From Pyrinomonadaceae bacterium (lineage in GTDB: Bacteria > Acidobacteriota > Blastocatellia > Pyrinomonadales > Pyrinomonadaceae), in assembly GCA_017983495.1 (NCBI GenBank), contig JAGOBH010000001.1, positions 558,001-622,000 on the forward strand: 64,000 nucleotides of DNA, read 5' to 3'. The notes below the pieces were generated by a model. That model saw only the letters and a list, made by a program, of their open reading frames with translations, did no database searches and was not told where the DNA came from. How positions within the stretch are numbered: the first letter of the stretch is position 1; every line of letters starts with the position of its first letter. Shown here piece by piece: positions 9,808-19,030 of the stretch. The translations under genes were made by a program, and so were the position numbers.

Positions 9808-10857
9808 TTAACCGACGTCCTGCCGGGCGGTGCCTTCGATCTCGAGGATCAGGTCGGCCCCGTAGGCTTTGGCCGGAGTTTGGTAGCCGGGTATGAAGTT
9901 GCCGGCAAGGATCTTTTCGGCAATGTTGAGCGCCGCGATGGCGGTGACGGTGTAGCCCTCGGGCCCCTGGAGGCGTGATTCGACGCGGTTGCCACTAAGG
10001 TCGCTTGCCTCGCCCCAGAGCAGCGTTTTGCCCTTAGCACGTTCGGCATCAGACGGTCCGCCGGGAGGAATGTTCTTCTGCAGATATTTTTGAGCGGTCT
10101 TGGTCGCAAGCAGCCAGCCGATGTATCGGCTCATTTTCATTAGCCTTACAGCGTCCGGCGGGACGACCGTGAAGACCTCGATGTTCGGAATGCCGGTCGA
10201 ATAGAACGCCGTTGAAACGTCGCCCCAGGGTATCGTCACGCCGGTCTTTGTCGTTTCGCCAAAGTCGATCTCGCGTGTTTTCCATGCCGCCGGGACGGGC
10301 GTGATCTTGCCATCTTTACGAATGGCACCGCCCTTGCCGACATTCATCGTCATCGTCGCCTGCGTGCCGTGCGAGATGCGTCCCATGCCGTAAAACGCTA
10401 GGCTTAAATGCGTAGCGGTCGGCAAACGATTCTTCAGATGCCGTGCCAGACAGTCGCTCGGGACAACGTCAAAACCGACGCCCGGCATGACCATCACACC
10501 GGCATCTTCGGCCTTTTTGCCCATTGCCGCACACGTCTCGAATACGCTGATCTCGCCAGTGATGTCGGTATAATGCTTTCCGTTACGGATACATGCCTTG
10601 ACCATTGGCAAACTCGTGATCGAAAACGGTCCGGCACAGTGCAGCACCATATCGACCTCCTGCAATGCCGCATCGAGCTTCGCCGTGTCATCTAGCGAGA
10701 ACACCCGATACTCAAAGCCGTGCTTTGCAGCGAACTCAGCGATCTTAGCCTCGTTTCGCCCCGCAATTATCGGCTTCAAACCACGCTCAGCCGCAAAACG
10801 AGTTATCAACTCGCCCGTGTAGCCGTTTGCTCCGTAGATCAAAAATGTGTTTGCCAT
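9808..10857 (-). CDS. Saccharopine dehydrogenase-like / trans-acting enoyl reductase family protein
   Basis: 349 residues with an N-terminal Rossmann fold (GANGYTGELI at 9-18, IIAGRNEAKI near 30-39) and the family motif HCAGPF near residue 74, followed by HYTDITGE and GVGFDVVPSDC. These proteins are NAD(P)-dependent, and some act as enoyl reductases on lipid chains, but true lysine-pathway activity is not implied. The gene ends an operon aat-dinB-ywbE-this gene, 9 bases after ywbE. The substrate is unknown. Confidence 0.85.
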   Translation of the reverse strand: MANTFLIYGANGYTGELITRFAAERGLKPIIAGRNEAKIAEFAAKHGFEYRVFSLDDTAKLDAALQEVDMVLHCAGPFSITSLPMVKACIRNGKHYTDITGEISVFETCAAMGKKAEDAGVMVMPGVGFDVVPSDCLARHLKNRLPTATHLSLAFYGMGRISHGTQATMTMNVGKGGAIRKDGKITPVPAAWKTREIDFGETTKTGVTIPWGDVSTAFYSTGIPNIEVFTVVPPDAVRLMKMSRYIGWLLATKTAQKYLQKNIPPGGPSDAERAKGKTLLWGEASDLSGNRVESRLQGPEGYTVTAIAALNIAEKILAGNFIPGYQTPAKAYGADLILEIEGTARQDVG

Positions 10858-10866
10858 AATTTCACT

Positions 10867-11070
10867 CTATTCCTTATCGGAAATGATCTGCTGCACGCGT
10901 CCGACCTGTCCATCAGTTAGCCGAACTTTGATGCCGTGTGGATGATCCGGCGAATTTGTCAGCAGATCTTTGACAGTCCCGATCGTTTGCTTGCCGGTTC
11001 GCTGGTCTTGTTTGAGGACGATGGCGACCTTCAAGCCCGCGTGTATGTTCTTGCGTTGTCGGTGCGGCAT
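10867..11070 (-). CDS. ywbE: YwbE family protein
   Basis: 67 residues, nearly all conserved with Bacillus YwbE: IHAGLKVAIVLKQDQRTGKQ, TVKDLLTNSPDHPHGIKVRL and DGQVGRVQQI. The fold looks like a small KOW/SH3-like beta barrel that might bind RNA, but the function is unknown. The start ATG overlaps the dinB stop by one base, so translation is probably coupled. Confidence 0.9.
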   Translation of the reverse strand: MPHRQRKNIHAGLKVAIVLKQDQRTGKQTIGTVKDLLTNSPDHPHGIKVRLTDGQVGRVQQIISDKE

Positions 11071-11537
11071 TAGGTAGCTTCCAGCATTCTCCGTAACAGC
11101 ATTAGTTGGCCGAGATGATATGCGTTGTGGTCCGCCGCAAGCAGCACTTCACGCAGAAACGTCTGCCCGCTGCCGTGCGGGATCTCAGCGAAAAGATCCC
11201 TGTTCACGTCCGCCGCCAGATCGCGGATCGCCTGCAGGTCGTTGAGGATTTGCTCGCTTGACCGCCGCCAATCCTCGATAGTTGCGGTCGATCTGTTCCA
11301 GTAGCCTTCGGCAAAATCGGGTGACACATGGGCGGCGTCGCGGCTGAATTCTATAATGTCCCACAGTGCGAGCCGTATATGCTCGAGCAATTCCCACGCG
11401 GTATGCGGCGAATTCGGAACATGCGTATTCATCTCGTTGACGGGGAACGTCTTGATCACCGTTTCCAGATCGATATGTGCCGACTTGCCGTCAAGCAGCT
11501 CGAGAAGCGAAGTCCGCAATACAATTTGAGCGTCCAT
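11070..11537 (-). CDS. DinB family protein
   Basis: 155 residues forming a four-helix bundle of the DinB/YfiT type. The metal-binding histidines are seen in SPHTAWELLEHIRLALWDI near residues 44-54 and in AADHNAYHLGQLMLLRRML near the C-terminus (HNAYH). Such proteins include bacillithiol or mycothiol S-transferases and uncharacterised damage-induced enzymes. It overlaps ywbE and lies 6 bases after aat. A second, broken dinB gene occurs at 50674. Confidence 0.88.
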   Translation of the reverse strand: MDAQIVLRTSLLELLDGKSAHIDLETVIKTFPVNEMNTHVPNSPHTAWELLEHIRLALWDIIEFSRDAAHVSPDFAEGYWNRSTATIEDWRRSSEQILNDLQAIRDLAADVNRDLFAEIPHGSGQTFLREVLLAADHNAYHLGQLMLLRRMLEAT

Positions 11538-11543
11538 ATCGTG

Positions 11544-12236
11544 TTAAAAGAGCGTCAGCCCTTTCTCCTGTGTAGCCTTGAGTTTATCCAAAAACTCGCC
11601 GCGGTCAATCTCTTTCGCACCTAATGCGTCCATGTGCGGGGTCATCACCTGTGCGTCGAGCCATGTCGAACCGCGTGACCGCAGGTGGTCGATGAGGTGG
11701 AGCAGGGCGAGCTTGGAGGCATTTGGCTTGATGAAGAACATGCTCTCGCCGCAGAAAACGCCGCCGGCGTCGACGCCGTAGAGCCCACCGGCAAGCTGGC
11801 CGTCGCTGTCCCATGCCTCGACGCTGTGGGCAATGCCCGCCTCGTGCAGGCTGCAATAGACATCGGCAAATTCGCCGGTGATCCACGTCCCGCGTTGGCC
11901 CGGGCGAAAGGCACGCGAACAGGCATCAATGACGAGTGCAAATGCTTCATTGATGGTAAAAGTCAGGTCGCCTCGGCGGCGGAGCTTGGCCAGGCTGCGC
12001 GGAACGTACAGGTCCGCGAAATCAAGGATCGCACGCGGGTCGGGACAATGCCATGGCAGCGGAATTCCGTCAGTATGCCACGGGAAAATGCCCATTCGAT
12101 AGGCACGCTGCAAATTATCGACCGAGAGCTTGCCGCCAAAATGCACCACGCCGTCCGCCGGGTACATATAATCGCCGACGATCACCCATTCGTGGTAATC
12201 AAAGTCGCGCGGGTCGGGAAACTCGATCAGGGACAT
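11544..12236 (-). CDS. aat: Leucyl/phenylalanyl-tRNA--protein transferase
   Basis: 230 residues. It transfers Leu or Phe from tRNA to N-terminal Lys or Arg of proteins, marking them for ClpS/ClpAP degradation (N-end rule). Family motifs are AYRMGIFPWHTDGIPLPWHCPDPRAIL near residues 45-72, HEAGIAHSVEAWDSDGQLAGGLYGV near 130-155, GESMFFIKPNASKLALLHL, and the C-terminal LDAQVMTPHMDALGAKEI. It leads the operon with dinB, ywbE and the reductase. Its start codon lies inside an inverted repeat. Confidence 0.96.
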   Translation of the reverse strand: MSLIEFPDPRDFDYHEWVIVGDYMYPADGVVHFGGKLSVDNLQRAYRMGIFPWHTDGIPLPWHCPDPRAILDFADLYVPRSLAKLRRRGDLTFTINEAFALVIDACSRAFRPGQRGTWITGEFADVYCSLHEAGIAHSVEAWDSDGQLAGGLYGVDAGGVFCGESMFFIKPNASKLALLHLIDHLRSRGSTWLDAQVMTPHMDALGAKEIDRGEFLDKLKATQEKGLTLF

Positions 12237-12319
12237 ATGAGCATATTAGCAGGAAAAACGGGACAAATAAGACAGATCGCGAACTAGTCCTTTCACGATC
12301 TGTCCCGCTAATATGTCCC
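12230..12319. repeat. Nested inverted repeat over the aat start
   Basis: GGGACATAT (12230-12238) pairs with ATATGTCCC (12311-12319). CATATTAGC (12242-12250) can pair with GCTAATATG (12307-12315), and GACAGATCG (12271-12279) with CGATCTGTC (12296-12304). The first two pairings exclude each other, so alternative folds exist. The outer arm covers the aat start codon. Confidence 0.65.
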
Positions 12320-12329
12320 ATGATCGCGA

Positions 12330-13757
12330 TCAGACAACCTTCAGCTTCCATTTTCCGCGTTTGAAGAGCAGTGCGGCTGATACCGCAAGCAGCGAAAATG
12401 CCAGCGTGATCGCCCAAAAAACGCCCTGCGGCCCGAACTCAAATCTGTATGCGAGCAAATAAGCGAGCGGTATCTCGAACAGCCAAAAGATGAAAAAGTT
12501 CAGATAAGTTGGCGTCCAGGTGTCGCCGGCACCGTTAAAGGAGCTCTCCATCACCATACCGAGGCCGTAAAATGCGTAGCCATAGCCGACTATTTTCAGA
12601 CAGTCGCGACCATATCCTGCGACGGCCGGATCATCAGTAAAAATGCTGATGACCAGATCCGCAAAGAGCACGAACATCAATCCGGCGACACCGAGCAACG
12701 CGGCGTTCAGGCCGCCGGCCATCCAGACCGAGCGTTCGGCGCGTTCGGGGTTGCCGGCACCCAGATTCTGCCCGACCAGCGTTGCGGCCGCATTCGCGAG
12801 CCCGACGGCCGGGAGCAGAACGAAGATGATCACCCGCAGACCGATCTGATAACCTGCGATGGCGACGCTGCCAAATCCGGCAACGATCATTACCAGTCCG
12901 CTCCAACTGGCGGTCGCGATCAGAAACTGCATTACCGCCGTTCCGGACAAGGAAACGAGGCTCCAGAGCAATTTGGGATCAAATTTCCAGTGTTCGGGCC
13001 GCACCGGCAAACGTCCGTTCTTACGTATAAACAGAGCCCAGGCGGCAAACGCCACCCCGACCCCGCGGCCGCAGACCGTCGCCACCGCTGCTCCCGTAAC
13101 GCCCAATTCGGGAAAAAAGCCGACGCCGAAAATGAACAGTGGACAGAATATGATATTGAGTCCATTTGCGATGATCAGCACACGTAGAGCGATCGCCGCG
13201 TCGCCCGCTCCACGAAAGACGCCGTTGAGCAGAAACAGAAAGACGATGACTATATTCGTCCCTAACATGATCCGCATGAATGGAATGCCGAGTTCGACAA
13301 CGTGCGGTTCGGCACCAAGCAGACGCAATATGTTCGGCGCAAATATCACGCCGGCGGCACCCATAACGAGCGAAACCAAGACTCCCAGATAAACAACATG
13401 TGTTGCCGTTCGGGCCGCTCCGTCGAGATCCCTTTCACCGAACCGGCGGGCGACCGTCGCCGTAGCTCCGATACTCAGGCCCACGCCGACCGCGTAGATG
13501 AGAGCCAGGACTGACTCTGTCAGGCCGACAACCGCGATCGATTCGGCACCGAGTTTCGATACAAAAAACGTATCGACGATCGCGAATAGCGACTCCATCG
13601 ACATCTCCAGGATCATCGGAATCGCCAAGATGACCAATGCCGCAAAGATCGAGCCCTGGGTGAAATCGCGTGTTGTTCCGACAAATGCTTCGCGAAGCAC
13701 AGTCCAAAACGAATTGTCTGCCGTAACCGGGTACGGCTCACCATTATTGTTAGACAT
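12330..13757 (-). CDS. MATE family efflux transporter
   Basis: 475 residues with about 12 transmembrane helices in two matching halves, the multidrug/toxic compound extrusion fold that uses Na+ or H+ gradients. The first half opens with FAALVILAIPMILEMSMESL and VDTFFVSKLGAESIAVVGL; the second contains VSLSGTAVMQFLIATASW and AAATLVGQNLGAGNPERAE, both hallmarks. About 45 cytosolic residues precede helix 1. Substrate is unknown. It precedes aat on the same strand with a repeat hairpin between, so read-through is uncertain. Confidence 0.93.
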   Translation of the reverse strand: MSNNNGEPYPVTADNSFWTVLREAFVGTTRDFTQGSIFAALVILAIPMILEMSMESLFAIVDTFFVSKLGAESIAVVGLTESVLALIYAVGVGLSIGATATVARRFGERDLDGAARTATHVVYLGVLVSLVMGAAGVIFAPNILRLLGAEPHVVELGIPFMRIMLGTNIVIVFLFLLNGVFRGAGDAAIALRVLIIANGLNIIFCPLFIFGVGFFPELGVTGAAVATVCGRGVGVAFAAWALFIRKNGRLPVRPEHWKFDPKLLWSLVSLSGTAVMQFLIATASWSGLVMIVAGFGSVAIAGYQIGLRVIIFVLLPAVGLANAAATLVGQNLGAGNPERAERSVWMAGGLNAALLGVAGLMFVLFADLVISIFTDDPAVAGYGRDCLKIVGYGYAFYGLGMVMESSFNGAGDTWTPTYLNFFIFWLFEIPLAYLLAYRFEFGPQGVFWAITLAFSLLAVSAALLFKRGKWKLKVV

Positions 13758-13975
13758 AAACTACTGACCTTTTACTGATACGAAAAAAAGCAAGCCAAGG
13801 TGCAAAAAAAGCTACGCACTGCGAGGTAGAGTCGCAGGATGGAGCGCGGATTGTGCGGATTGATCAGCGGGCGGCAGGCTTCATAATTTTTCGAATATAC
13901 CACAGCAAAAACGGTAAAGGCAATATTGAATTTGCTCACCCGCAGACATATAATTCGAGGCACAAGTCCACAAAT

Positions 13976-15094
13976 ATGCTTAAAGGTAGCTCTCGGCGAC
14001 AATTCTTAAAGGGGTTTGGTATTGCGGCGGTAACGATTGCTGCAGGCGGGCGAACTATCGTTGGGAGGACGGTCGACAGTCGCAGTTCGTACAATTTGCT
14101 GGTCGTCGGAGACTCGTTTATATGGGGTCAGGGGCTCGAGGAAAAGGACAAATTCTACAAATTGATCGCCGACTGGCTTGAGACCAATGGCCCGCTGCCC
14201 GGACTCCCGGTCGATTTGAAAGTAAAGGCCCACTCGGGTGCGACGATCAAATTACACCAGGACGCCGCCCAAGCCTATAAGAAGGTCGGCCGCGACGAAG
14301 CTCACGAATATCACCCCGAGGTTAATGTTGGATTTCCAAGCATGTTCAAGCAGGTCGAATTGGCCGCAAACGAATACAAGATCGCCGCCAATGCACGCGG
14401 TGCGGATCTGATAATGCTCAGTGGCGGCATTACCGACATTTCGGTTGCCAAGCTGCTTGACCCGTTTAGCGACCCGGCTTTGCTGCCACCCCTGATCGAA
14501 AAATACTGTCGTGATGACATATACGAGCTGCTTGTGCATGCCGCCGAGTTGCACCCGAACGCGGTGCTTACTGTGGTCGGATATTTCCCGATCATCTCAG
14601 CAAAGACCCACGGCAGCAAGCTCTTTAATGGCTGGCTCGAGTCGATGTCGTTTCCTAGGATCCTCAAACCATTTGCTAATAACCCGATGACGCGGTCGCT
14701 GATCTTTCGAAAAATTAGAAAGAAAACGATGTTGCTGTCGAAAATTTGGATCGAGGAGTCCGATAAGAATCTAAAGGCGGCGATCGCGATGTTTAACGCA
14801 CAGTCGGGCCAGTCTAGAGCTGTTTTTGTTCCATCGCCGATCACCGAGGATACGTGTCTGGAAACGCCCAACACGCTGCTTTTTCGGATCGGAAAAAAGG
14901 GTCGGTCTGAGGACCCGCTCTATCCGGGCCGTCAGGCGGAATGCCGCAAAGCACTTCCCGAATTGAAGCGGTCGACCGGTCTCGATTATCCGGTTCGTTA
15001 CTGTGAAATAGCCGCGGTTGGCCACCCTGATCCTGCCGGGTCGCGGGCATACGCTGAGGCTATTAAAGCGGTCATTGCCGATCACGTTCGATAG
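13976..15094 (+). CDS. Tat-exported SGNH/GDSL hydrolase-like protein
   Basis: 372 residues from ATG 13976; the longer in-frame reading lacks a signal peptide. SSRRQFLKGFGIAAVTIAAG is a twin-arginine signal, so the enzyme is folded before export. Block I is VVGDSFIWGQG with Ser47 as nucleophile; GADLIMLSGGITDIS stands where GxND is expected; GHPDPAGSRAYAEAI at 349-363 supplies the catalytic His350 with an upstream or adjacent Asp. The usual block V order is DxxH, so HPD is a variant. Likely a periplasmic esterase or O-acetyl-sugar/peptidoglycan deacetylase. Substrate unknown. Confidence 0.8.
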   Translation: MLKGSSRRQFLKGFGIAAVTIAAGGRTIVGRTVDSRSSYNLLVVGDSFIWGQGLEEKDKFYKLIADWLETNGPLPGLPVDLKVKAHSGATIKLHQDAAQAYKKVGRDEAHEYHPEVNVGFPSMFKQVELAANEYKIAANARGADLIMLSGGITDISVAKLLDPFSDPALLPPLIEKYCRDDIYELLVHAAELHPNAVLTVVGYFPIISAKTHGSKLFNGWLESMSFPRILKPFANNPMTRSLIFRKIRKKTMLLSKIWIEESDKNLKAAIAMFNAQSGQSRAVFVPSPITEDTCLETPNTLLFRIGKKGRSEDPLYPGRQAECRKALPELKRSTGLDYPVRYCEIAAVGHPDPAGSRAYAEAIKAVIADHVR

Positions 15095-15159
15095 CTCTTC
15101 CAAAAAACTAATTTCCAAAACCCCGCTTCCAGTCGCTATACTCTAATTTTGGGAGAGCG

Positions 15160-16269
15160 ATGAAGATAGCGGTAGCAATGAGCGGCGGCGTCGACAGTTC
15201 GGCGGCAGCGGCACTATTAAAGGAGCAGGGCCACGACCTCGTCGGCTTCACAATGCAGCTGTGGAATCAGCGGCGAGGCATCAGTGTCGACGAAAATGGC
15301 GAACCGCTTCCCAGTCGTTGCTGCTCGCTCGACGACGTGTATGACGCACGCCGCGTGGCCGAATCGCTCGGCTTTCCGTTTTATGTGCTGAATCTCGAAA
15401 AGGAATTCGAAACGTCTGTTGTCGAACCTTTTGTTCAGAGTTATCTGGACGGCGAAACGCCGATCCCGTGTGTCGCGTGCAATTCGCGTCTGAAATTTGC
15501 TTCGCTCGACAAGATGGCCGTCTCGCTCGGGTGCGACAAGGTCGCAACGGGCCATTTCGCACGTGTCGAATACGACGAAGCGGCGGGACGATACCGATTA
15601 TTCCGCGGCAAGAACCATTGGAAGGACCAAAGCTACTTTTTGTGGGAGTTGACCCAGGATCAGCTTTCAAGAGCTTATTTTCCGCTCGGTGAGATGCTCA
15701 AGACCGAGGTTCGCGACATTGCTCGCGAAGCAAATCTCTATACGGCTGAAAAACAGGAATCGCAGGAGATCTGCTTTGTTCCCGATGGTAAATATTCGGA
15801 GTTTATCGACCGTTATCTCGAACACGAAGGCCGCAGCGATGAGGTTCCGGCTGGCGGCGACATTGTAAATACCGCCGGCGAGACGGTCGGATCGCATACG
15901 GGCATCCATCGATATACGATCGGCCAGCGTCGAGGACTTGGAATTGCGAATGAGAAGCCGCTTTATGTTTTACAGATCGAACGTGCGAGAAATAAAATAA
16001 TCGTTGGCGAGGCCGATGAGCTCGAATCGATCGAGTTTATTGCAAAGGGCGTCAATTGGGTTGCGTTCGACGAACCCGGCGAACCCGTTCGGGCCGAGGT
16101 AAAGGTGCGGTACCGTCACGAACCGGCGATGGCGACGATTCACGCGCTGCCTGATGCCCGAGCTCGGATCGTATTTGACGAACCGCAACGTGCTATTGCG
16201 CCCGGACAGGCTACGATATTCTATCGCGGAGATGAGGTTGTCGGCGGCGGTTGGATAATCAGAGGGTAA
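15160..16269 (+). CDS. mnmA: tRNA-uridine 2-sulfurtransferase MnmA
   Basis: 369 residues. It adds sulfur at position 2 of the wobble uridine of tRNA-Lys, -Glu and -Gln. The PP-loop SGGVDSS is at residues 8-14, the first catalytic cysteine is in [13 protein letters not shown] near residue 107, and the second in [13 protein letters not shown] near residue 205. The C-terminal beta barrel GQRRGLGI...YVLQIE is intact. It starts a plus-strand group with a small basic ORF and the 5-formyl-THF cyclo-ligase. Confidence 0.97.
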   Translation: MKIAVAMSGGVDSSAAAALLKEQGHDLVGFTMQLWNQRRGISVDENGEPLPSRCCSLDDVYDARRVAESLGFPFYVLNLEKEFETSVVEPFVQSYLDGETPIPCVACNSRLKFASLDKMAVSLGCDKVATGHFARVEYDEAAGRYRLFRGKNHWKDQSYFLWELTQDQLSRAYFPLGEMLKTEVRDIAREANLYTAEKQESQEICFVPDGKYSEFIDRYLEHEGRSDEVPAGGDIVNTAGETVGSHTGIHRYTIGQRRGLGIANEKPLYVLQIERARNKIIVGEADELESIEFIAKGVNWVAFDEPGEPVRAEVKVRYRHEPAMATIHALPDARARIVFDEPQRAIAPGQATIFYRGDEVVGGGWIIRG

Positions 16270-16279
16270 TGGGATCTAT

Positions 16280-16468
16280 ATGGCGAAAGAAAAAAAGAGA
16301 TTAAGCAAGAATGCCAAGGCGGCGTTGAAAGCTATAACGGATTCGAAACTGCTTGCGGCAGCTAAAGCCGCTCATGACGCAGGTTCGGGCGGAGAATTCA
16401 AATCCTCGGTGGTGACGCCGCGAACGACCGTGGCGAACAAGCTACGGCCGGAAAAGAAGCGTGGCTAG
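16280..16468 (+). CDS. Small basic protein, unknown
   Basis: 62 residues, about a quarter Lys/Arg (MAKEKKRLSKNAKAALKAI...RPEKKRG), with an alanine-rich helix at residues 12-32 and no hydrophobic segment. It begins 10 bases after mnmA and ends 13 bases before the cyclo-ligase gene, so it is probably co-transcribed with both. Composition suggests nucleic-acid or ribosome binding; no family is recognised. ATG 16280 is the only reasonable start. Confidence 0.7.
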   Translation: MAKEKKRLSKNAKAALKAITDSKLLAAAKAAHDAGSGGEFKSSVVTPRTTVANKLRPEKKRG

Positions 16469-16481
16469 GCGTTGACGGGAC

Positions 16482-17054
16482 ATGAAAAAATCGGAACTTC
16501 GCAGAACGTATCTTGAAAAGCGGTCTGCTTTCACGCCTGATGAGCGGTCAGTGGCAAGCCGCGCAATTGCCGATAGATTCTTTGATTCGTTCGATCTTGC
16601 GGGTGTCAGGAAACTTCACTGCTATCTGTCCATCGATAAATTCAACGAGGTCGATACCTCACTCATTTACGCACGTATCTGGCGTGAGATGGCAACGGTT
16701 CAGATAGTTTGTCCGCAGGTCGATCGGCAAGCCGACGAATTGCGCCATGTCGAAATCGGGCCGGACACGCAATATACGGAATCAAAGTGGGGTATTCGCG
16801 AACCAGCGGACGGTCGGGTGGTCGGACCCGAGGAGATCGATCTTGTTTTGGTTCCGCTGCTGTGTCTTGACGGCGACGGATATCGTGTCGGATACGGCAA
16901 AGGGTTTTACGACAAGTTTCTCAGCCGCTGCCGGCCGGACTGTGTTACCGTCGGCCTCAGTTTTTTTCCGCCGGTCGAGCAGATCGACGATATCCACGAC
17001 CATGATGTGCCGCTCGATATGTGTATCTTGCCAACCGAATTGATCACTTTCTGA
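16482..17054 (+). CDS. 5-formyltetrahydrofolate cyclo-ligase
   Basis: 190 residues. It converts 5-formyl-THF to 5,10-methenyl-THF with ATP, returning a storage folate to one-carbon metabolism. N-terminal LRRTYLEKRSAFTPDE and C-terminal GYRVGYGKGFYDKFL (near residue 145, the ATP/phosphate loop) are characteristic, as is the final HDHDVPLDMCILPTE. It ends the mnmA group. In other bacteria the gene often lies by 6S RNA or zapA; neither is seen here. Confidence 0.93.
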   Translation: MKKSELRRTYLEKRSAFTPDERSVASRAIADRFFDSFDLAGVRKLHCYLSIDKFNEVDTSLIYARIWREMATVQIVCPQVDRQADELRHVEIGPDTQYTESKWGIREPADGRVVGPEEIDLVLVPLLCLDGDGYRVGYGKGFYDKFLSRCRPDCVTVGLSFFPPVEQIDDIHDHDVPLDMCILPTELITF

Positions 17055-17151
17055 ACCGGATTTCTCCTGATTCTCTTAATACATCCAATTGAAAATCAAA
17101 AAAAGAGGCGGTGTTGCCCGCCTCATTCTACCGAACGTGTTGTGTCGATCG

Positions 17152-17790
17152 CTAAGCGGTCGTGGCACTGACTGCTTCATCATCCTCATCCGTGTCCTCG
17201 CTAAAAAGCGTAGCGGTCGCGTCGTCCTCCGCCGTTTCTTCATAAGCGGCAGGCATCTCTTCAAACTGAGCCGCGCTGGCAGCCGCGACCTCGTCTTCCT
17301 GAGTTTCGCGTGCCTTGAGCATGCTGCAGCTGCCCTCGAGGATCGCACCTTCTTCGACGATCAGACGCGGGCTCTGGATATTGCCCATGACGCGTGCCGT
17401 GCGGCCAAGCTGCAATTTTTCTGAGGCGTAAACGTCGCCATTGACCGTGCCGTTGATCATCGCGGCGGCGACCAGAATATTAGCGTCGACCTGGCCATTG
17501 GTGCCAACGATCAATGTGCCGGACTCCGATGTAACGGTACCGATCAGGTGACCGTCAACCCTCAGCATCGCATGAAACTCGGTCTCGCCCGTCAAGGTCG
17601 TGCCGTGGCCGACAAATCCGCTTAACCTACCCTCTTTAATATCCCGAGCCATCGAATCGCTTTCCGATATCGCACGTGATGCCGGCGGCTGAGCGTCGGC
17701 TGCGTATCTATACGGAGATTCCGTAGCCGGCTGGGCCTGGTCATTAGTGTCTGCCGCATCGGATCTTACGTTTCGTCCCATTCTGATCAT
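17152..17790 (-). CDS. Bactofilin (polymer-forming cytoskeletal protein)
   Basis: 212 residues. The central beta-helix domain (about residues 58-160) has the bactofilin repeats GETEFHAMLRVDGHLIGTVTS, LIVGTNGQVDANILVAAA, INGTVNGDVYASEKLQLG and ARVMGNIQSPRLIVEEGA. Such domains polymerise without nucleotides into filaments that place cell-wall enzymes. The N-terminal 55 residues are Ala/Pro/Gln-rich and unstructured. The C-terminal 50 are strongly acidic (TAEDDATATLFSEDTDEDDE), longer than in many bactofilins. It is divergent from ttcA and convergent with the cyclo-ligase. Confidence 0.93.
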   Translation of the reverse strand: MIRMGRNVRSDAADTNDQAQPATESPYRYAADAQPPASRAISESDSMARDIKEGRLSGFVGHGTTLTGETEFHAMLRVDGHLIGTVTSESGTLIVGTNGQVDANILVAAAMINGTVNGDVYASEKLQLGRTARVMGNIQSPRLIVEEGAILEGSCSMLKARETQEDEVAAASAAQFEEMPAAYEETAEDDATATLFSEDTDEDDEAVSATTA

Positions 17791-18020
17791 AATATGTATT
17801 AAACCTCGCTGAAGATTTTCGTCTGAAATGCCATTGATGATAGGAAAACCAGCCCGAAGGCCTGAGAGGCTGCAACCCTCAAACCTGTACCGTTACGCCT
17901 GCAATATTCCCGTCCATTAGATAATAGATGACTTTTCCAATGCGTGTCTAGTCCTTTCTTGAGGTTGTCAAACGCCCGCGACCATGTCAGAATTCGTAAG
18001 TTTAAGGAGTAACCGATAAA

Positions 18021-18932
18021 TTGAACGCAGAGACTAAGACAAAAGGAAAACTGCTCAAGAAAATGGGCAACGCTATCGCTGATTTTTCGATGATCGACGA
18101 GGGCGACAAGGTGATGGTCTGTCTCTCGGGCGGTAAGGACAGCTTCACGATGCTCGACCTGCTACTCGATGTTCAGCGGCGAGCACCGGTCAAGTTTGAG
18201 ATACTCGCGGTCAATCTTGACCAAAAGCAGCCTGATTTTCCCGAACAAGTCCTGCCTGACTACCTAGAGAGTATCGGCGTTAAATACCGAATTGTCGAAG
18301 AAGATACCTACTCGATCGTAACGGCGCATATACCCGAGGGAAAAACGTACTGTTCGCTCTGTTCGCGTCTTCGCCGCGGAATCTTGTATTCGGTAGCCGT
18401 CGAAGAAGGATGTACTAAGATCGCTCTTGGCCATCACGCGGACGATATCATCGCGACCTTTTTAATGAACCTTTTTTATGTCGGCCAGCTAAAGGCGATG
18501 CCGCCGATCCTGCGCAGCGACGATGGCCGCAATACGATCATCCGCCCACTCGCATATTGTCAGGAGAAAGAGATCCAAGCGTATTCGGACGAGCAGAAAT
18601 TCCCGATCATACCGTGCAATCTGTGCGGGTCGCAGCCGAACCTCAAACGGGCACGCGTCAAACGCCTGATCACTGAGCTCGAAAAGGAAACCCCGTTTAT
18701 TCGTAGTTCGATGATGACCGCCCTGACAAATGTCACCGGGTCGCACCTGCTGGATAACGAACTCTACGATTTCCGCAATTTCCAGCCGATGATCAAATCG
18801 ATTCCGGCCGGACACGGCTCGGTCGAAAAGGAACTGGACGATGTCTTTGACCACTCTGAACCCGCGTTTACCCCAAACTTAATGGCCATTGCAGGTCTAG
18901 AACACCCCGAACCGGGGACTGCTGTGAACTGA
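18021..18932 (+). CDS. ttcA: tRNA 2-thiocytidine(32) synthetase TtcA
   Basis: 303 residues from a TTG start with AAGGAG 11 bases upstream. PP-loop [11 protein letters not shown] near residue 38. The [4Fe-4S] cysteines lie in [11 protein letters not shown] near residue 115 and in [13 protein letters not shown] near residue 198. [19 protein letters not shown] is the family signature. It thiolates cytidine 32 of certain tRNAs. With mnmA 2 kb away, two tRNA thiolation genes fall in one neighbourhood. A bidirectional terminator follows. Confidence 0.95.
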   Translation: MNAETKTKGKLLKKMGNAIADFSMIDEGDKVMVCLSGGKDSFTMLDLLLDVQRRAPVKFEILAVNLDQKQPDFPEQVLPDYLESIGVKYRIVEEDTYSIVTAHIPEGKTYCSLCSRLRRGILYSVAVEEGCTKIALGHHADDIIATFLMNLFYVGQLKAMPPILRSDDGRNTIIRPLAYCQEKEIQAYSDEQKFPIIPCNLCGSQPNLKRARVKRLITELEKETPFIRSSMMTALTNVTGSHLLDNELYDFRNFQPMIKSIPAGHGSVEKELDDVFDHSEPAFTPNLMAIAGLEHPEPGTAVN

Positions 18933-18987
18933 TCGCCCGGCGAAAGACCAGAGCGGACAAGGACCATAGCAATCCGCCTTTCCGCTA

Positions 18988-19017
18988 ATCACCCCTCCTG
19001 AAAGACGGAGGGGTGAT
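18988..19017. terminator. Bidirectional terminator between ttcA and the serine hydrolase
   Basis: ATCACCCCTCC pairs perfectly with GGAGGGGTGAT (11 bp) around TGAAAGAC. It sits between two convergent stops. T-runs are poor on both sides. Confidence 0.7.
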
Positions 19018-19030
19018 CAGGTTTATATGA

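Noticed and set aside
17855..17915. TPP-riboswitch-like words (CTGAGA, ACCC, AACCTG) upstream of ttcA
   Set aside because: The P1 closing helix and the TAAT/GCG part of the consensus are missing, and the downstream gene is not for thiamine. A covariance-model search (RF00059) would decide.
18931..18944. 14-base match TGATCGCCCGGCGA to the palindrome at 31484
   Set aside because: At ttcA the second palindrome arm is incomplete, so a shared operator is unlikely; chance is enough.
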